From assembly GCF_026626885.1 (NCBI RefSeq), contig NZ_JAPNOA010000039.1, forward strand, positions 124,001 through 188,000: a stretch of DNA of 64,000 nucleotides, in the 5' to 3' direction. Below the pieces are notes generated by a model. That model made no database searches. It saw nothing but the letters and a program-made list of their open reading frames with translations, and was not told the DNA's origin. Position numbers and translations under genes: made by a program. Origin of the DNA: Parathalassolituus penaei (GTDB lineage: Bacteria; Pseudomonadota; Gammaproteobacteria; Pseudomonadales; Oceanobacteraceae). How positions within the stretch are numbered: position 1 is the first letter of the stretch; every line of letters begins with the position of its first letter. Below are positions 17,787 to 27,964 of the stretch, piece by piece.

Positions 17787-19260
17787 GATCAGCCTGTTAC
17801 CCGCGACCCTCGAATTCCTGCAGCGACCACATGGCCAGTTTATCGACGGCAATCCTTGCACCGGCAGCGGTAATACCATCGCCGTGATCAACCCGGCCAC
17901 CGAAGCCGTGATTGCCAGTGTCAGTACCGCCAGCACTGACCAGATCAACGCGGCCGTCAACGCCGCACACCAGTGTTTTACCTCGGTGTGGGCCGACTTT
18001 AACCCCTACGCCCGTGGTTTGATCCTCAACCGCCTGGCCGACCTGATCGAAGCCCATGGTGAAGAACTGGCGCAGCTGGAAACTCTGGAAAGCGGTAAAA
18101 ACATCGTGCTGTCGCGGATTTTCGCCGTACAGCAGTCGGCTCTGTGCCTGCGTTATTTTGCGGGCTGGACCACCAAGATCAGTGGTGAAACCCTGCCCTG
18201 TAACTTCCCGTCGATGCAGGGCGAACAGTACAGCGCCTATACCCGGCGCGAACCGGTGGGGGTGGTTGCCGCGATTGTGCCGTGGAATTTCTCGGTGATG
18301 ATCGCCTGCTGGAAACTGGCGGCGGCACTGGCCTGTGGTTGTACGGTGGTGCTGAAACCCAGCGAGTTCACCCCGCTGGCGCTGTTGCGTCTGATGGAGC
18401 TGGCCCGTGAAGCCGGTTTGCCCGCCGGTGCCCTGAATCTGGTTAACGGTGCCGGTGAGGTTGGCAAAGCCCTGATTGAACATCCGTTAGTGAACAAGGT
18501 GTCGTTTACCGGCTCGGTCGCCAGCGGTGAAAAGGTCAATGTTGCCGCCGCCAGCCGTATGATCCGCTGCACCCTCGAACTGGGTGGCAAAAATACCGCC
18601 GCCCTGCTCAAGGATGCCGACATCAACCGCGCGGTGGGAGGCCTGCTGCAAACCGGTTATATCCACCAGGGTCAGGTGTGTGCAGCACCGGAACGGGTGC
18701 TGGTACACCGTTCCCGAATCGACGAACTCACCGACAAGCTGGGCGCAGCCCTGACCGCTGCGCCGATGGGCTCACCGCTGGATGAACGTATGCCGTTTGG
18801 CCCCCTGTCGAACCGTCCACACTTCGACAAGGTACGGCATTACCTCGATATTGCCTCCCGCGAAAGCCGCATTCTCTGCGGAGGCCAGAGCCTCGACCGC
18901 CCGGGGTATTACATCACCCCGGCCATGGTGCAGGCCCGCCACATTGAAGAAACCCTGATGCAGGAAGAAACCTTCGGCCCGGTGATCAGCTTTATGGCCT
19001 ACGACGACGAAGAGGAACTGCTGGGCCTGATCAACCACAGCCCGTACGGACTTGGCACCAGTCTCTGGACCAACAACCTCGCCGCCGCCATGCGCATGAT
19101 TCCCAAGGTCGAAAGCGGCACCGTGTGGGTCAACATGCACACCATGGTTGACCCATCCGTACCGTTTGGCGGGGTGAAAAAGTCCGGCCTTGGCCGCGAG
19201 TTTGGCTCCGCCGCCATTGAGGAATACACCGAATTAAAATCCGTATTCCTCTGTTACTGA
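17779..19260 (+). CDS. NAD(P) aldehyde dehydrogenase, FeaB (phenylacetaldehyde dehydrogenase)-like
   Basis: A 493-residue ALDH. The catalytic Cys is in GQVCAAPERV, the general base Glu in LELGGKN, and the Rossmann motif is GSVASGEKV. The segment around the Cys and the adjacent FeaR-type regulator resemble the phenylacetaldehyde dehydrogenase FeaB/PadA group. It would oxidise the aldehyde made by the upstream GMC enzyme to the acid, for example phenylacetate or indole-3-acetate. The family is clear; the substrate is inference. Confidence 0.87.
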   Translation: MSEISLLPATLEFLQRPHGQFIDGNPCTGSGNTIAVINPATEAVIASVSTASTDQINAAVNAAHQCFTSVWADFNPYARGLILNRLADLIEAHGEELAQLETLESGKNIVLSRIFAVQQSALCLRYFAGWTTKISGETLPCNFPSMQGEQYSAYTRREPVGVVAAIVPWNFSVMIACWKLAAALACGCTVVLKPSEFTPLALLRLMELAREAGLPAGALNLVNGAGEVGKALIEHPLVNKVSFTGSVASGEKVNVAAASRMIRCTLELGGKNTAALLKDADINRAVGGLLQTGYIHQGQVCAAPERVLVHRSRIDELTDKLGAALTAAPMGSPLDERMPFGPLSNRPHFDKVRHYLDIASRESRILCGGQSLDRPGYYITPAMVQARHIEETLMQEETFGPVISFMAYDDEEELLGLINHSPYGLGTSLWTNNLAAAMRMIPKVESGTVWVNMHTMVDPSVPFGGVKKSGLGREFGSAAIEEYTELKSVFLCY

Positions 19261-19513
19261 CAGCCGGTGCGAGTACAAGCTGCAGCTGATACACACCACT
19301 GCAGACCCGGCAGGTTGGCCGCGCCACCTGCCCAACCGCTCCTCACAGGATTCGTCCCGTCTGCTGATTACGGATGAGTCCTTTGGCCGTCCTTTGTGGC
19401 GGCATTTTTTGTGGTGATCAACGGCCAATACGGTCTGGAACAATCCTTGCTTTTTATTTGAATATTCAACTAAAAATCACCCATTCCAGATACCAGATCC
19501 GGGGCCACTGACC

Positions 19514-20440
19514 ATGTCCAAGATACCCGCTACCCAGCATTGGGACGAAGCCGTTCAGGAGATTTGTGGCAACTTCCACACCGAGGTGCATCGTGACATT
19601 CCCTTTGTTGGCCGTATCCAGCTGACCAACCACGATGGCCTGGAAGTCGCCCATATCGAAACCAATGCACGGCGGGTACAGCACCATCTGCAGGCTGCCG
19701 AAGACAGTCAGAACTGCTTTCTGATCCTGCAAACCAGCGGTGTGATGGGCTTTTCGTCGCTGAAGGGCCAGCAGATGAGTCTGCGCCCTGGCGAGATTGC
19801 CCTGATCGATTCGGCGCGGCCGTTTGATATGCACCCGCAGGGGCTGGTACAGCAGGTGTCGGTGCATTTGCCACGCCGCTTGCTGGGCCACCACCAGCAC
19901 CAGCAACAGTTTGAAAAGCTGCCGCAACAGGGCATCAGCAGCCAGATGCTGGGGTATATGCTGCAGCAACTGCGCTTCCACAAAACCGGTTACCAGAATA
20001 CCCGGCAGGAAGGTGAAGCGTTACAAAATGCCCTCATCACCCTGTTACAACCGGCATTACACAGCACCCGCCTGCCCAGCCCGGAGATCGGGCCTGCGTC
20101 GTTGCGTCTGCAGGCCGAGCAACATATTCGCCGTCGGCTGGCGGATGAGCATTTGTCACCCGACCAGATCGCCCGCGCCATGGGGATATCACGCAGCACA
20201 CTCTATCGCCTGTTTGCCGATGAAGAATCCGGCATCGCCCGTTATATCCTCTGTCGCCGACTGGAGCAGTGTGCGGCGGAATTACAGGCCCCGGCGCAGC
20301 CCGGCCGTTCCATTACCGATATTGCCTTTCGCTGGGGTTTTTCCGATGTGTCGCAGTTTTCGCGAGCGTTCCGGCGCGAATATGGCCTGTCGCCCAAGGC
20401 ATGGCGCGAACAGCATCAGCCGCCGTTATCGGCCCCATAA
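19514..20440 (+). CDS. AraC/XylS regulator, FeaR-like
   Basis: A 308-residue activator. The N-terminal ligand or oligomerisation domain has the FeaR-like run LRPGEIALIDSARPFDM. The C-terminal double helix-turn-helix includes ISRSTLYRLFADE and the AraC signature SDVSQFSRAFRREYGLSP. It follows the GMC-ALDH pair in the same direction, as feaR accompanies feaB, and probably activates it in response to the aldehyde or its amine/alcohol precursor. The 253 bases upstream contain no clear terminator. Confidence 0.85.
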   Translation: MSKIPATQHWDEAVQEICGNFHTEVHRDIPFVGRIQLTNHDGLEVAHIETNARRVQHHLQAAEDSQNCFLILQTSGVMGFSSLKGQQMSLRPGEIALIDSARPFDMHPQGLVQQVSVHLPRRLLGHHQHQQQFEKLPQQGISSQMLGYMLQQLRFHKTGYQNTRQEGEALQNALITLLQPALHSTRLPSPEIGPASLRLQAEQHIRRRLADEHLSPDQIARAMGISRSTLYRLFADEESGIARYILCRRLEQCAAELQAPAQPGRSITDIAFRWGFSDVSQFSRAFRREYGLSPKAWREQHQPPLSAP

Positions 20441-20597
20441 TTGCGCGATGGCTGCCCGCAGCACCCCATCAGGGCGCATTTAATCTTTGCTTTCACAGCA
20501 ACGATTGCTTAGGAAATTTATAATTGTGGTAAACCTTGGTGGTTCCTATGATCAATCGCAGACAACAGCACACAACAACACACCGTGAGAACCCGCC

Positions 20598-21908
20598 ATG
20601 TCTGCAACCACTACCATTGATGCCGGACGGCCGTCAGAGGCCGCGAGCCCGACGCTGATCTCCGATCGCAAGCTCTACAAACTGGTTATTGCCTCCTCCA
20701 TCGGTAACGCGCTGGAATGGTTCGACCTGATTGTGTACGCCTTTTTTGCCGCCACTATTTCCAAGCTGTTTTTTCCGTCGGAAAACGAAACCGTCTCGCT
20801 GATGATGACCCTCGGCGCATTTGCGCTGTCGTACCTGATTCGTCCGCTGGGGGCGCTGGTGCTGGGCTCCTATGCCGACCGCAAAGGCCGCAAGGCGGCG
20901 ATGCTGGTGTCCTTGTGGTTGATGATGGCCGGTACTGCCATGATTGCCGTTATGCCAACCTGGGAAACCGCTGGCCTGCTGGCACCGCTGGGGATTTTTG
21001 CCGCGCGCTTGTTGCAGGGCTTTTCTGCCGGTGGTGAATTCGGTTCCGCCACCGCGCTGCTGGTGGAGCGGGCTCCGGATAAAAAAGGCCTGATCTCCAG
21101 CTTTATGTTTGCCAGTCAGGGGGTCAGTGGCCTGCTGGGTTCAGGGTTTGGCCTGTTGCTGACCACCACCCTCACCACCCAGCAGCTGGAAGACTGGGGC
21201 TGGCGTATTCCGTTCCTGTTTGGTCTGCTGATCGGCCCGATTGGCTTGTACATCCGCAAACACATTGAGGAGTCGGCCGAATTCAACCACCACGCAACCC
21301 CCGAAAGCACACCCATTGCCGAGTTATTCCGTCATCACAAGGGCAGCATCCTGCTGGCGATTGGTGCGCTGATGCTGTCGACCTCGGTCAGTTACACCAT
21401 CATCTACATGCCAACCTATGCAGTAAAACAGCTGGGTCTGCAGGCATCCACCGGGTTTGCGGGCACCCTTCTGAGTGGCCTGATCCTGACCCTGTTAACC
21501 CCGTTTGTCGGGCACTTTTCCGACCGTCTGGGCCGCACCCGCATCATGATCTGGGCCGCTTCGATTTTTGTGATCACGATTTTGCCGGTGTTCTATTTCC
21601 TCGGTCTTTACCCGGCGCTGGGCACCCTGTTTGTGATGCTGACCTGGCTGAGCCTGCTGAAGGCGCTGTACTTTGGCGGCCTGCCAGCACTGATGTCGGA
21701 CCTGTTTGAAACCCGCGTCCGTGCCAGCGGCCTGGCCCTGAGTTACAACATTGGCACCACCCTGTTTGGCAGCGCCGGTCCACTGCTGATTACCTGGATG
21801 TTGTCGGCCACCGGCTCCGGCCTCGCCCCGGCGTATTACCTGGGCTTTACCAGTGTGGTGAGTCTGGTCACGCTGTTCCTGATTCGTAAACATCGCAAGA
21901 TTGGTTAA
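20598..21908 (+). CDS. MFS metabolite:proton symporter (MHS family)
   Basis: A 436-residue, 12-TM carrier. The family sequence GNALEWFDLIVYAFFA occurs in TM1, the MFS loop GSYADRKGRKAA after TM2, and LLQGFSAGGEFGSAT in TM4-5, typical of the ProP/KgtP/ShiA group that imports organic acids, osmolytes or amino acids with protons. Its position after the FeaR-like gene suggests uptake of the substrate of the GMC-ALDH pathway. Confidence 0.85.
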   Translation: MSATTTIDAGRPSEAASPTLISDRKLYKLVIASSIGNALEWFDLIVYAFFAATISKLFFPSENETVSLMMTLGAFALSYLIRPLGALVLGSYADRKGRKAAMLVSLWLMMAGTAMIAVMPTWETAGLLAPLGIFAARLLQGFSAGGEFGSATALLVERAPDKKGLISSFMFASQGVSGLLGSGFGLLLTTTLTTQQLEDWGWRIPFLFGLLIGPIGLYIRKHIEESAEFNHHATPESTPIAELFRHHKGSILLAIGALMLSTSVSYTIIYMPTYAVKQLGLQASTGFAGTLLSGLILTLLTPFVGHFSDRLGRTRIMIWAASIFVITILPVFYFLGLYPALGTLFVMLTWLSLLKALYFGGLPALMSDLFETRVRASGLALSYNIGTTLFGSAGPLLITWMLSATGSGLAPAYYLGFTSVVSLVTLFLIRKHRKIG

Positions 21909-21990
21909 CCGGCCGGTCACGCTGGAAAACCGGTAAAGCCGCCTGCGGGCGGCCTTTGCCGTTTGAGCAAACAGCCTGACGATCAGGCCA

Positions 21991-22038
21991 GAAGCCCTGT
22001 GACTGCGGATGGGTTCCCGCAGACACGGGGCTTTTTTG
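21991..22038 (+). terminator. Terminator of the MFS gene
   Basis: GCCCTGTG and CACGGGGC pair around an inner CTGCGG/CCGCAG stem and run into T6. The LysR gene ends just beyond, so the site separates convergent genes. Confidence 0.75.
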
Positions 22039-22039
22039 T

Positions 22040-22945
22040 TCAGGCAGCCGCGCTGAGCGCGCCAATGAGGCTGTCGAGGAAACACTGCAACATGGCGGGC
22101 AACTTGCGTCCCGCCATTACCTGCACCTGCAGGCTGCGCTGCTGCAATGGCCGGTCCGACATCGGCACCAGCACCAGACCATCCGGTGCGGCACGGCCGC
22201 GCACGGTGATTTCCGCACACAGGGCCACCACGTCATCGGAACAGCGGGTAACCGTGTAGATGGTGCCCAGCGAATCACTGCTGAAGGTGGGCAACAGGGT
22301 CAGGCCATGCAGGTGGCAGGCCGTATCAAACAGGTAATGCAGGGTGGTATCCGGTGATGACAACGCCAGTGGATACCCTTGCAGGTCTCGCACCGACAGT
22401 TGCGCCTGAGTAGCCAGCGGATGATGGGCAGGCATCAGTGCACAAATCGGCGCATCAAGGCTATAGGCCACTTCCACTCCCACCAGCGGTGACAGGCTGA
22501 AAGTCAGGGCGAGGTCGGCCTTGCCTTCTTTCACCAGCAATGACGCCTGGGTGGCATCCACCACTTGCAGCGCAAAACGGGCTCCCGGCTGCTCACGCCG
22601 GAACGCCGCCATAATCGACGGCAAACAGTGCCAGGCCATGCCTTCGGTACAGGCAATACGGATGTTGTACTGCTGCAGGGTATTCAGGCCGCGCATTTCC
22701 GCCACCACGTTGCTGATCTCCAGGCGGTTGCGTTCGGCATAGGCCAGCAGGATTTCCCCCGGTCCGGTAAGCGCCATGCCACGCGGTTTGCGTTCAAACA
22801 GGCGAATACCCAGGCTGTCTTCGAGATTGCTGATCTGCCGACTCACCGCCGACACCGCAACGTGCAGGTCTTCGGCCGCCGCCGACAATGACCCGGTGGT
22901 GGCGACGCTGTGGAAAAAACGCAAATTCAGATCATTCAGTGCCAT
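22040..22945 (-). CDS. LysR-family transcriptional regulator
   Basis: A 301-residue LTTR beginning MALNDLNLRFFHSVA with the helix-turn-helix GSLSAAAEDLHVAVSAVSRQI, then the periplasmic-binding-protein-like effector domain (about 90-295). ATG 22945 has GGGAG upstream; an upstream in-frame extension lacks LTTR similarity. It is divergent from the M20-aminotransferase pair, the standard LTTR arrangement, so it most likely controls them. Confidence 0.9.
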   Translation of the reverse strand: MALNDLNLRFFHSVATTGSLSAAAEDLHVAVSAVSRQISNLEDSLGIRLFERKPRGMALTGPGEILLAYAERNRLEISNVVAEMRGLNTLQQYNIRIACTEGMAWHCLPSIMAAFRREQPGARFALQVVDATQASLLVKEGKADLALTFSLSPLVGVEVAYSLDAPICALMPAHHPLATQAQLSVRDLQGYPLALSSPDTTLHYLFDTACHLHGLTLLPTFSSDSLGTIYTVTRCSDDVVALCAEITVRGRAAPDGLVLVPMSDRPLQQRSLQVQVMAGRKLPAMLQCFLDSLIGALSAAA

Positions 22946-23048
22946 ATGGGCTCCCGACTTGCTGCCGACCGTGTTGACCCACACGACCGGCACAACCGCT
23001 GAAGCAGCCGGATGGCTGCCGCTATGGGCCATATTGTGGCCGATTTAA

Positions 23049-23065
23049 TTTCTTTTTATTAGAAA
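23049..23065. promoter_or_regulatory. Candidate LysR box
   Basis: TTTCT-N7-AGAAA fits the T-N11-A pattern of LTTR binding sites and lies in the divergent gap. On the plus strand TTGTGG (23089-23094), 17 bases and TATTCT could be the promoter of the M20 gene. Both are motif matches only. Confidence 0.4.
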
Positions 23066-23145
23066 GATTTCTTGAAAACTTAGCAATTGTGGCAATTCAT
23101 ACCTGACTCTATTCTGGACTCACACGAATTGAAGCGGAGTTACCC

Positions 23146-24591
23146 ATGCCTGAAGCCATTTCCCCCCTGCGTCATCGCGCCTTGCAGCAGGCCCGTCTGT
23201 ATCTGGGCTCGGGTGCACTGGAACAGGTACTGGCGCGCCGTACCCGTTACCGCACCGTCAGCCAGGGGGCGGAATATCGCGATGAACTGCTGGCCTATCT
23301 GCATGAAGAAATCACCCCGGCGCTGTTACAGCTGGGGTTTGAATGCCGCCTGCTGGATAACCCCAAAGCCGGTTGCCCACCGCTGCTGATCGGCCATCGC
23401 TGTGAAGACCCGGCGCTGCCCACTCTGCTGATGTACGGTCACGGTGATGTCATGCCCGGTATGGATAACGGTTGGGATGAAGGGCTGTCGCCCTGGCACC
23501 TGACCGTCCGCGATGGCCGCTGGTATGGCCGTGGCAGTGCCGATAACAAGGGCCAGCACAGCATCAATCTGGCCGCGCTGGAAGCGGTGCTGCGGGTGCG
23601 CGAAGGCCGCCTCGGTTACAACCTCAAGATCCTGTTTGAAATGAGTGAGGAAGTGGGTTCACCGGGTCTGGAAGAAACCTGCCGCGAACATGCCACCGAG
23701 CTGGCCGCCGACCTGTTTCTGGCCTCCGATGGCCCCCGCATCCGCCACGACCTGCCAACCCTGTTTCTGGGCTCTCGCGGGGTCATGCAGTTCCGACTGA
23801 CCGTCAACCCCGGCAACGGTGCCCGCCATTCCGGTAACTGGGGTGGCATTCTCACCAACCCGGCCACTGTGCTGGCCCATGCCCTGACCACACTGGTCAG
23901 CACCAATGGCCGTCTGCTGGCCGATTTCCTGCGCGCTCCGGCCATTCCGGACGCAATCCGTGCGCTGATCCGCGATTTGCCGGTAGGCGGCGAAAGCCAC
24001 GACCCGCAACTGAACCCGCACTGGGGCGATGACGGCCTCAGTTATGCCGAAAAGCTCTACGGCAGTAATACCCTCGAAGTGGTGGGCTTCAGCGCCGGTC
24101 AGACCGACCGCGCCGTCGGGGCCATTCCGGCTCGTGCCGAGGCCATTTGCCAGCTGCGCTTTGTGGATGGCACCGCATGGCAAGCCATTCTGCCGCGCCT
24201 GCGGGAATGGCTCGACCAGCGGGGTTTTGCCGAGGTACAGATCCAGAGTGAAGGTGGTTATCCGGCCACCCGCCTCGACCCGCAACATCCATGGGCACAG
24301 TTCGCCCGCGACTCGGTAAGCCGCAGTCTCGGGCGGCCAGTACAACTGCTGCCGAATCTCGGTGGCACCATTCCCAACCACTGTTTTGCCGATGTGCTGG
24401 GCCTGCCCACCGTGTGGCTGCCACATTCGTATCCGTCCTGCGACCAGCACGCCCCCAACGAACACCTGCTGGAAAGTATTATTGCCGATGGTCTGGAAGC
24501 GGCTGCCGGTCTGTTCTGGGATCTCGGTGATCACTTCCAGCAACTGTGCCGTGGTCCGGCAGGCAGCGTTACGGCGGAGGCCCGTGTATGA
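23146..24591 (+). CDS. M20-family zinc amidohydrolase/peptidase
   Basis: A 481-residue di-zinc hydrolase. The metal and catalytic residues are present: His-x-Asp in YGHGDVMPG, Asp in GRGSADNKGQH, Glu-Glu in EMSEEVGSPG and His in CDQHAPNEH, with the dimerisation lid between about 210 and 340. M20 enzymes cleave N-acyl amino acids, dipeptides and, in some cases, IAA-amino acid conjugates. It is coupled (ATGA) to an aromatic-type aminotransferase, so the released product may be an amino acid that is then transaminated. Substrate unknown. Confidence 0.85.
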   Translation: MPEAISPLRHRALQQARLYLGSGALEQVLARRTRYRTVSQGAEYRDELLAYLHEEITPALLQLGFECRLLDNPKAGCPPLLIGHRCEDPALPTLLMYGHGDVMPGMDNGWDEGLSPWHLTVRDGRWYGRGSADNKGQHSINLAALEAVLRVREGRLGYNLKILFEMSEEVGSPGLEETCREHATELAADLFLASDGPRIRHDLPTLFLGSRGVMQFRLTVNPGNGARHSGNWGGILTNPATVLAHALTTLVSTNGRLLADFLRAPAIPDAIRALIRDLPVGGESHDPQLNPHWGDDGLSYAEKLYGSNTLEVVGFSAGQTDRAVGAIPARAEAICQLRFVDGTAWQAILPRLREWLDQRGFAEVQIQSEGGYPATRLDPQHPWAQFARDSVSRSLGRPVQLLPNLGGTIPNHCFADVLGLPTVWLPHSYPSCDQHAPNEHLLESIIADGLEAAAGLFWDLGDHFQQLCRGPAGSVTAEARV

Positions 24592-25781
24592 ATCCGTTCA
24601 GCGCTCTGGAATGTTTGCCACAAGACCCGATTCTGGGCCTGGGCGCCTTGTATCAGGCCGATCCACGTCCACAACGGATGGATCTCGGCATTGGTATCTA
24701 CAAAGACAGCAGCGGTTTTACCCCCATTCTGCAAGCCGTCCGTGAGGCCGAACGCTGGCTGTTAAAACACCGTACCAGCAAATCCTACCTGAGCAGCGAT
24801 TGTGTGCCGGGTCTGGATAACGGCCTGCGCCAGCTGGCACTGGGTGACCATCTGGCGGCCGAGCTTGGCAACCTGACCGGTGTGATCCAGAGCCCCGGCG
24901 GCACCGGTGCATTGCGACTGGCGGCACAGCTGCTGGCGCGTTTGTCACCGCGCAAGGTGCTGGTCGGTTTGCCGACCTGGCCCATTCATGTGCCGATTCT
25001 GGAGCGCGCCGGGCTGTCGTTGCAGTTCTGGCAGCAACAAGGCGCTGATCAGGGGTTTGATCTGGCCGCCCTGTTGCTCGCCCTCGACTCGTTGCAGCCC
25101 GGTGATGTGGTGCTGTTACACGCCTGCTGCCACAACCCCACCGGCGCGGATCCACAAGCGCATGAATGGCCACTGATTGCCCGCGCGCTGGCGGAACGGC
25201 AGCTGATTCCGCTGCTGGATATGGCCTATCAGGGCTTTGGCGACAGCCTCGATAAAGACGCTGACGGTTTACGCCAGCTGTTCAGCCAGTGTCCGACCGC
25301 ACTGGCAGCACTGTCGTGCTCGAAAAACTTTGGTCTCTATCGGGATCGGATTGGTGCCTTGCTGGTACGCACCCCCACGGCACGCGACTGTCAGGCCGCC
25401 AGCTCCCACCTCAGTGATATCGGCCGCTGTTTGTGGTCGATGCCACCCGCCCACGGCGGAGAAGTGGTCAGCCATATCCTCGCCAGCACCGAACTGCGAG
25501 CGTTGTGGGTAACGGAAGTGGATAACATGCGGATGCGCATCAGCCAGTTACGCAGTGGTCTGGTGGCGGCGTTACAAGAGGCTCAGGCTGGTGAACGCTT
25601 CCATTCCCTCGGCCGCCAGCGCGGTATGTTCAGCTGGTTGGGGCTGAATCCTGAAGAAGTTCTGTTTTTACGCCAGCACGGTGGCATTTATACCGCTGGC
25701 GGTGGTCGTATCAATGTGTCGGGGTTACGCCCGTCGCAACTGGCAAACATGGCCAGCCTGTTGGCCAACGTCTCACGCTGA
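24588..25781 (+). CDS. Class I aminotransferase, AspC/TyrB (aromatic) type
   Basis: A 397-residue PLP enzyme starting MNPFSALECLPQDPILGL. The AspC/TyrB-family hallmarks are HACCHNPTGADP and the PLP lysine in SCSKNFGLYRDRIGAL. A TyrB-like enzyme would convert aromatic amino acids, tryptophan included, to 2-oxo acids. The start overlaps the M20 stop by four bases. It could supply indole-3-pyruvate from tryptophan, but direct evidence for the substrate is lacking. Confidence 0.85.
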   Translation: MNPFSALECLPQDPILGLGALYQADPRPQRMDLGIGIYKDSSGFTPILQAVREAERWLLKHRTSKSYLSSDCVPGLDNGLRQLALGDHLAAELGNLTGVIQSPGGTGALRLAAQLLARLSPRKVLVGLPTWPIHVPILERAGLSLQFWQQQGADQGFDLAALLLALDSLQPGDVVLLHACCHNPTGADPQAHEWPLIARALAERQLIPLLDMAYQGFGDSLDKDADGLRQLFSQCPTALAALSCSKNFGLYRDRIGALLVRTPTARDCQAASSHLSDIGRCLWSMPPAHGGEVVSHILASTELRALWVTEVDNMRMRISQLRSGLVAALQEAQAGERFHSLGRQRGMFSWLGLNPEEVLFLRQHGGIYTAGGGRINVSGLRPSQLANMASLLANVSR

Positions 25782-25878
25782 TCCTGTGATCAGCCGGTTC
25801 AGCGATTGTGGGCTCCACGGCGACTAACACGCGTGCAATAGCGCCGTCGCCGTGCTGCGGCCCGGAGGTACTTACGGA

Positions 25879-26691
25879 TTGATTATTCTGACCTATCTGG
25901 TTCTGGGGGCATTGGCGGGAGTTCTCGCCGGTCTGTTTGGTATTGGCGGAGGACTGGTGATTGTACCGGTGCTGGTCTGGAGCCTTGGCGCTCAGGGGGT
26001 AACCCCGGACGTGATCATGCATCTGGCGGTCGGCACCTCGCTGGCTTCGATTCTGTTTACCTCGATCAACTCGGTACGCACCCATCATCTGAAAGGTTCG
26101 GTGGTGTGGCCGGTGGTGATGCGGATGGGCGCAGGCATTCTGGTCGGCAGCAGCCTCGGAGCCATCACCGCAGCGGCCATTCCCGGTGAACACCTGCAGA
26201 CCATTATTGGTGTATTTGCAGTGCTGATGGCTGCGCAAATGGCCACTGGCTGGCAACCTGGCGGCCAACCTGCCGAGGCCCCGCAAGTGGTGAGCAACCC
26301 ACGCCGCGACACCCTGGTACTGGGTACCGGTGGTGCGGTGATTGGCTGGGCATCTGCGATTTTTGGTATTGGCGGGGGTTCGCTGGTAGTGCCGTGGCTA
26401 AGCTGGCGCGGTATGCCGGTACGGCAGGCAGTGGGGATTGCCGCTGCCTGTGGGCTGCCGATTGCAGTATCCGGCACCCTGACTTTTATGTGGGCAGGTC
26501 AGCAGGTCGAGGGTTTGCCCGAATACAGTCTGGGTTATGTCTATCTGCCTGCTTTGCTGGGGATTGTCCTTACCAGCGTCTGGTTTGCTCGTCTGGGGGC
26601 CTTGCTGGCCCATCGCCTGCCCGCAACGGTATTAAAACGGTCTTTTGCACTGTTGCTGGCGGCGGTGGGCCTGCATTTTTTGCTGGCCTGA
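25879..26691 (+). CDS. TauE/SafE (DUF81) family membrane exporter
   Basis: About 270 residues with eight hydrophobic segments and the duplicated family motif: GLFGIGGGLVIVP near the N-terminus and AIFGIGGGSLVVP near residue 160. The family moves sulfonates, sulfite or other organic anions across the inner membrane. TTG 25879 lies 10 bases after GGAGG; a GTG at 25852 is the alternative start. Same direction as the aminotransferase, about 100 bases downstream. Confidence 0.8.
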   Translation: MIILTYLVLGALAGVLAGLFGIGGGLVIVPVLVWSLGAQGVTPDVIMHLAVGTSLASILFTSINSVRTHHLKGSVVWPVVMRMGAGILVGSSLGAITAAAIPGEHLQTIIGVFAVLMAAQMATGWQPGGQPAEAPQVVSNPRRDTLVLGTGGAVIGWASAIFGIGGGSLVVPWLSWRGMPVRQAVGIAAACGLPIAVSGTLTFMWAGQQVEGLPEYSLGYVYLPALLGIVLTSVWFARLGALLAHRLPATVLKRSFALLLAAVGLHFLLA

Positions 26692-26698
26692 CACGAGA

Positions 26699-27922
26699 CT
26701 ATTCAAACACCCGCTGGCGCTGTAACGATTCCTGAGCCGCCACCACCGGCCGCAGTGGCTGTAACCACTGCGGCCCAAGGTCGTGAATATCAGCGCAACC
26801 CATCAGGTTCAGGCAGCGTCCGGTTTCTTCGGCCAGAATATCCAGCACCCGTTCCACCCCTGGCTGGCCACCGGCCGCGGCGCCATACAGAGTGGCGCGC
26901 GCCAGCCAGACGCCGTCTGCGCCCAGTGCCAGTGCTTTTACTACGTCAGAACCACGGCGAATGCCGCTGTCGATGAACAGGCCGATGCGGCCCTGCACCT
27001 GCGGGGCGATCTGTGCCAGCGCCTCGATACTGCTGAGAGCACCATCCAGCTGCCGACCACCGTGGTTACTGACGACAATGGCGTCCAGCCCCAGCTGTAC
27101 CGCACGTTCGGCATCCTGCGGGTGTAACACCCCTTTGAGCACCAGCTTGCCCGGCCACTGGTCACGAATCCGCGCCAGCTTGTCCCAGTCGAGCAAGGTA
27201 TCCAGCTGCTCGGCAATAAACTGCATGGCACCCAGCGCGCTGCGTTCGCCCGCGGGCAAATACGGATCAAGATTGCCCATGGTTGGCAAACCACGCGGCA
27301 GCATGACCCGTCGTAACCAGTTGGGATGGCGCAGTACATCAAGCTTGTTGGCGAAGGTCAGTTCACGTGGACGGGCGAAGTTACGGCGGTCCCATTCACG
27401 ATTGCCCACCACCAGCGCATCACTGGTGACCACCAGCACCCGACAGTCGGCGTCGCGGGCACGGCGCAACAGGTCCTGCTGCAGGCTGGCATCTTTCAGT
27501 GCGTACAGCTGGAACCAGAAATCCAGCGCCGGTGCCGCCGCCCGGATCTGTTCCATCGAGGCATTGGCAACGGTGCTGAGTACAAACGGAATCCCCCGCG
27601 CTTCGGCGGCCCGTGCCAGGGCAATATCGGCCTGCGGCCACAACATGCCGTTAAAACCACTGGGGCCAATCGCCATCGGCAGACGGCTGGCCTGCCCCAA
27701 TAAACGGCAGCTCAGGCGGGGTGGATGGTTGGCAATCAGGGTGTGGGCATGCAGACGCCAGTTGTGGAAATCATCGCGGTTGGCGGCCAGGGTACGTTCA
27801 TCTTCCGCACCACCGGCCAGATATTCCCAGGCAAAGCCGGGCAAACGGTATTGGGCCAGTGCTGCCATTTCGGCCACCGACTGCACCCGGTTGAGATCAG
27901 AACCACGATAAAAGCGACGCAT
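26699..27922 (-). CDS. FMN-dependent 2-hydroxyacid dehydrogenase, LldD/mandelate dehydrogenase family
   Basis: A 407-residue enzyme oxidising a 2-hydroxyacid to the 2-oxoacid. The active-site His is in SNHGGRQLDGA, and FMN-phosphate binding is in FIDSGIRRGSDVVKALALGADGVWLARA. The N-terminus MRRFYRGSDLNRVQSVAEM starts at ATG 27922 with GGGAG upstream. Lactate, mandelate and aryl-lactates are known substrates of this family. Near an IAA locus, indole-3-lactate is an attractive but unproven substrate. Confidence 0.87.
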   Translation of the reverse strand: MRRFYRGSDLNRVQSVAEMAALAQYRLPGFAWEYLAGGAEDERTLAANRDDFHNWRLHAHTLIANHPPRLSCRLLGQASRLPMAIGPSGFNGMLWPQADIALARAAEARGIPFVLSTVANASMEQIRAAAPALDFWFQLYALKDASLQQDLLRRARDADCRVLVVTSDALVVGNREWDRRNFARPRELTFANKLDVLRHPNWLRRVMLPRGLPTMGNLDPYLPAGERSALGAMQFIAEQLDTLLDWDKLARIRDQWPGKLVLKGVLHPQDAERAVQLGLDAIVVSNHGGRQLDGALSSIEALAQIAPQVQGRIGLFIDSGIRRGSDVVKALALGADGVWLARATLYGAAAGGQPGVERVLDILAEETGRCLNLMGCADIHDLGPQWLQPLRPVVAAQESLQRQRVFE

Positions 27923-27964
27923 GGAGCCTACTCCCTGTAATCCGTCTGCACGCTGCAGGCGGAT

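Noticed and set aside
16836-17960. 374-residue minus-strand frame opposite the GMC and ALDH genes
   Set aside because: Shadow of two well-conserved genes; no family features.
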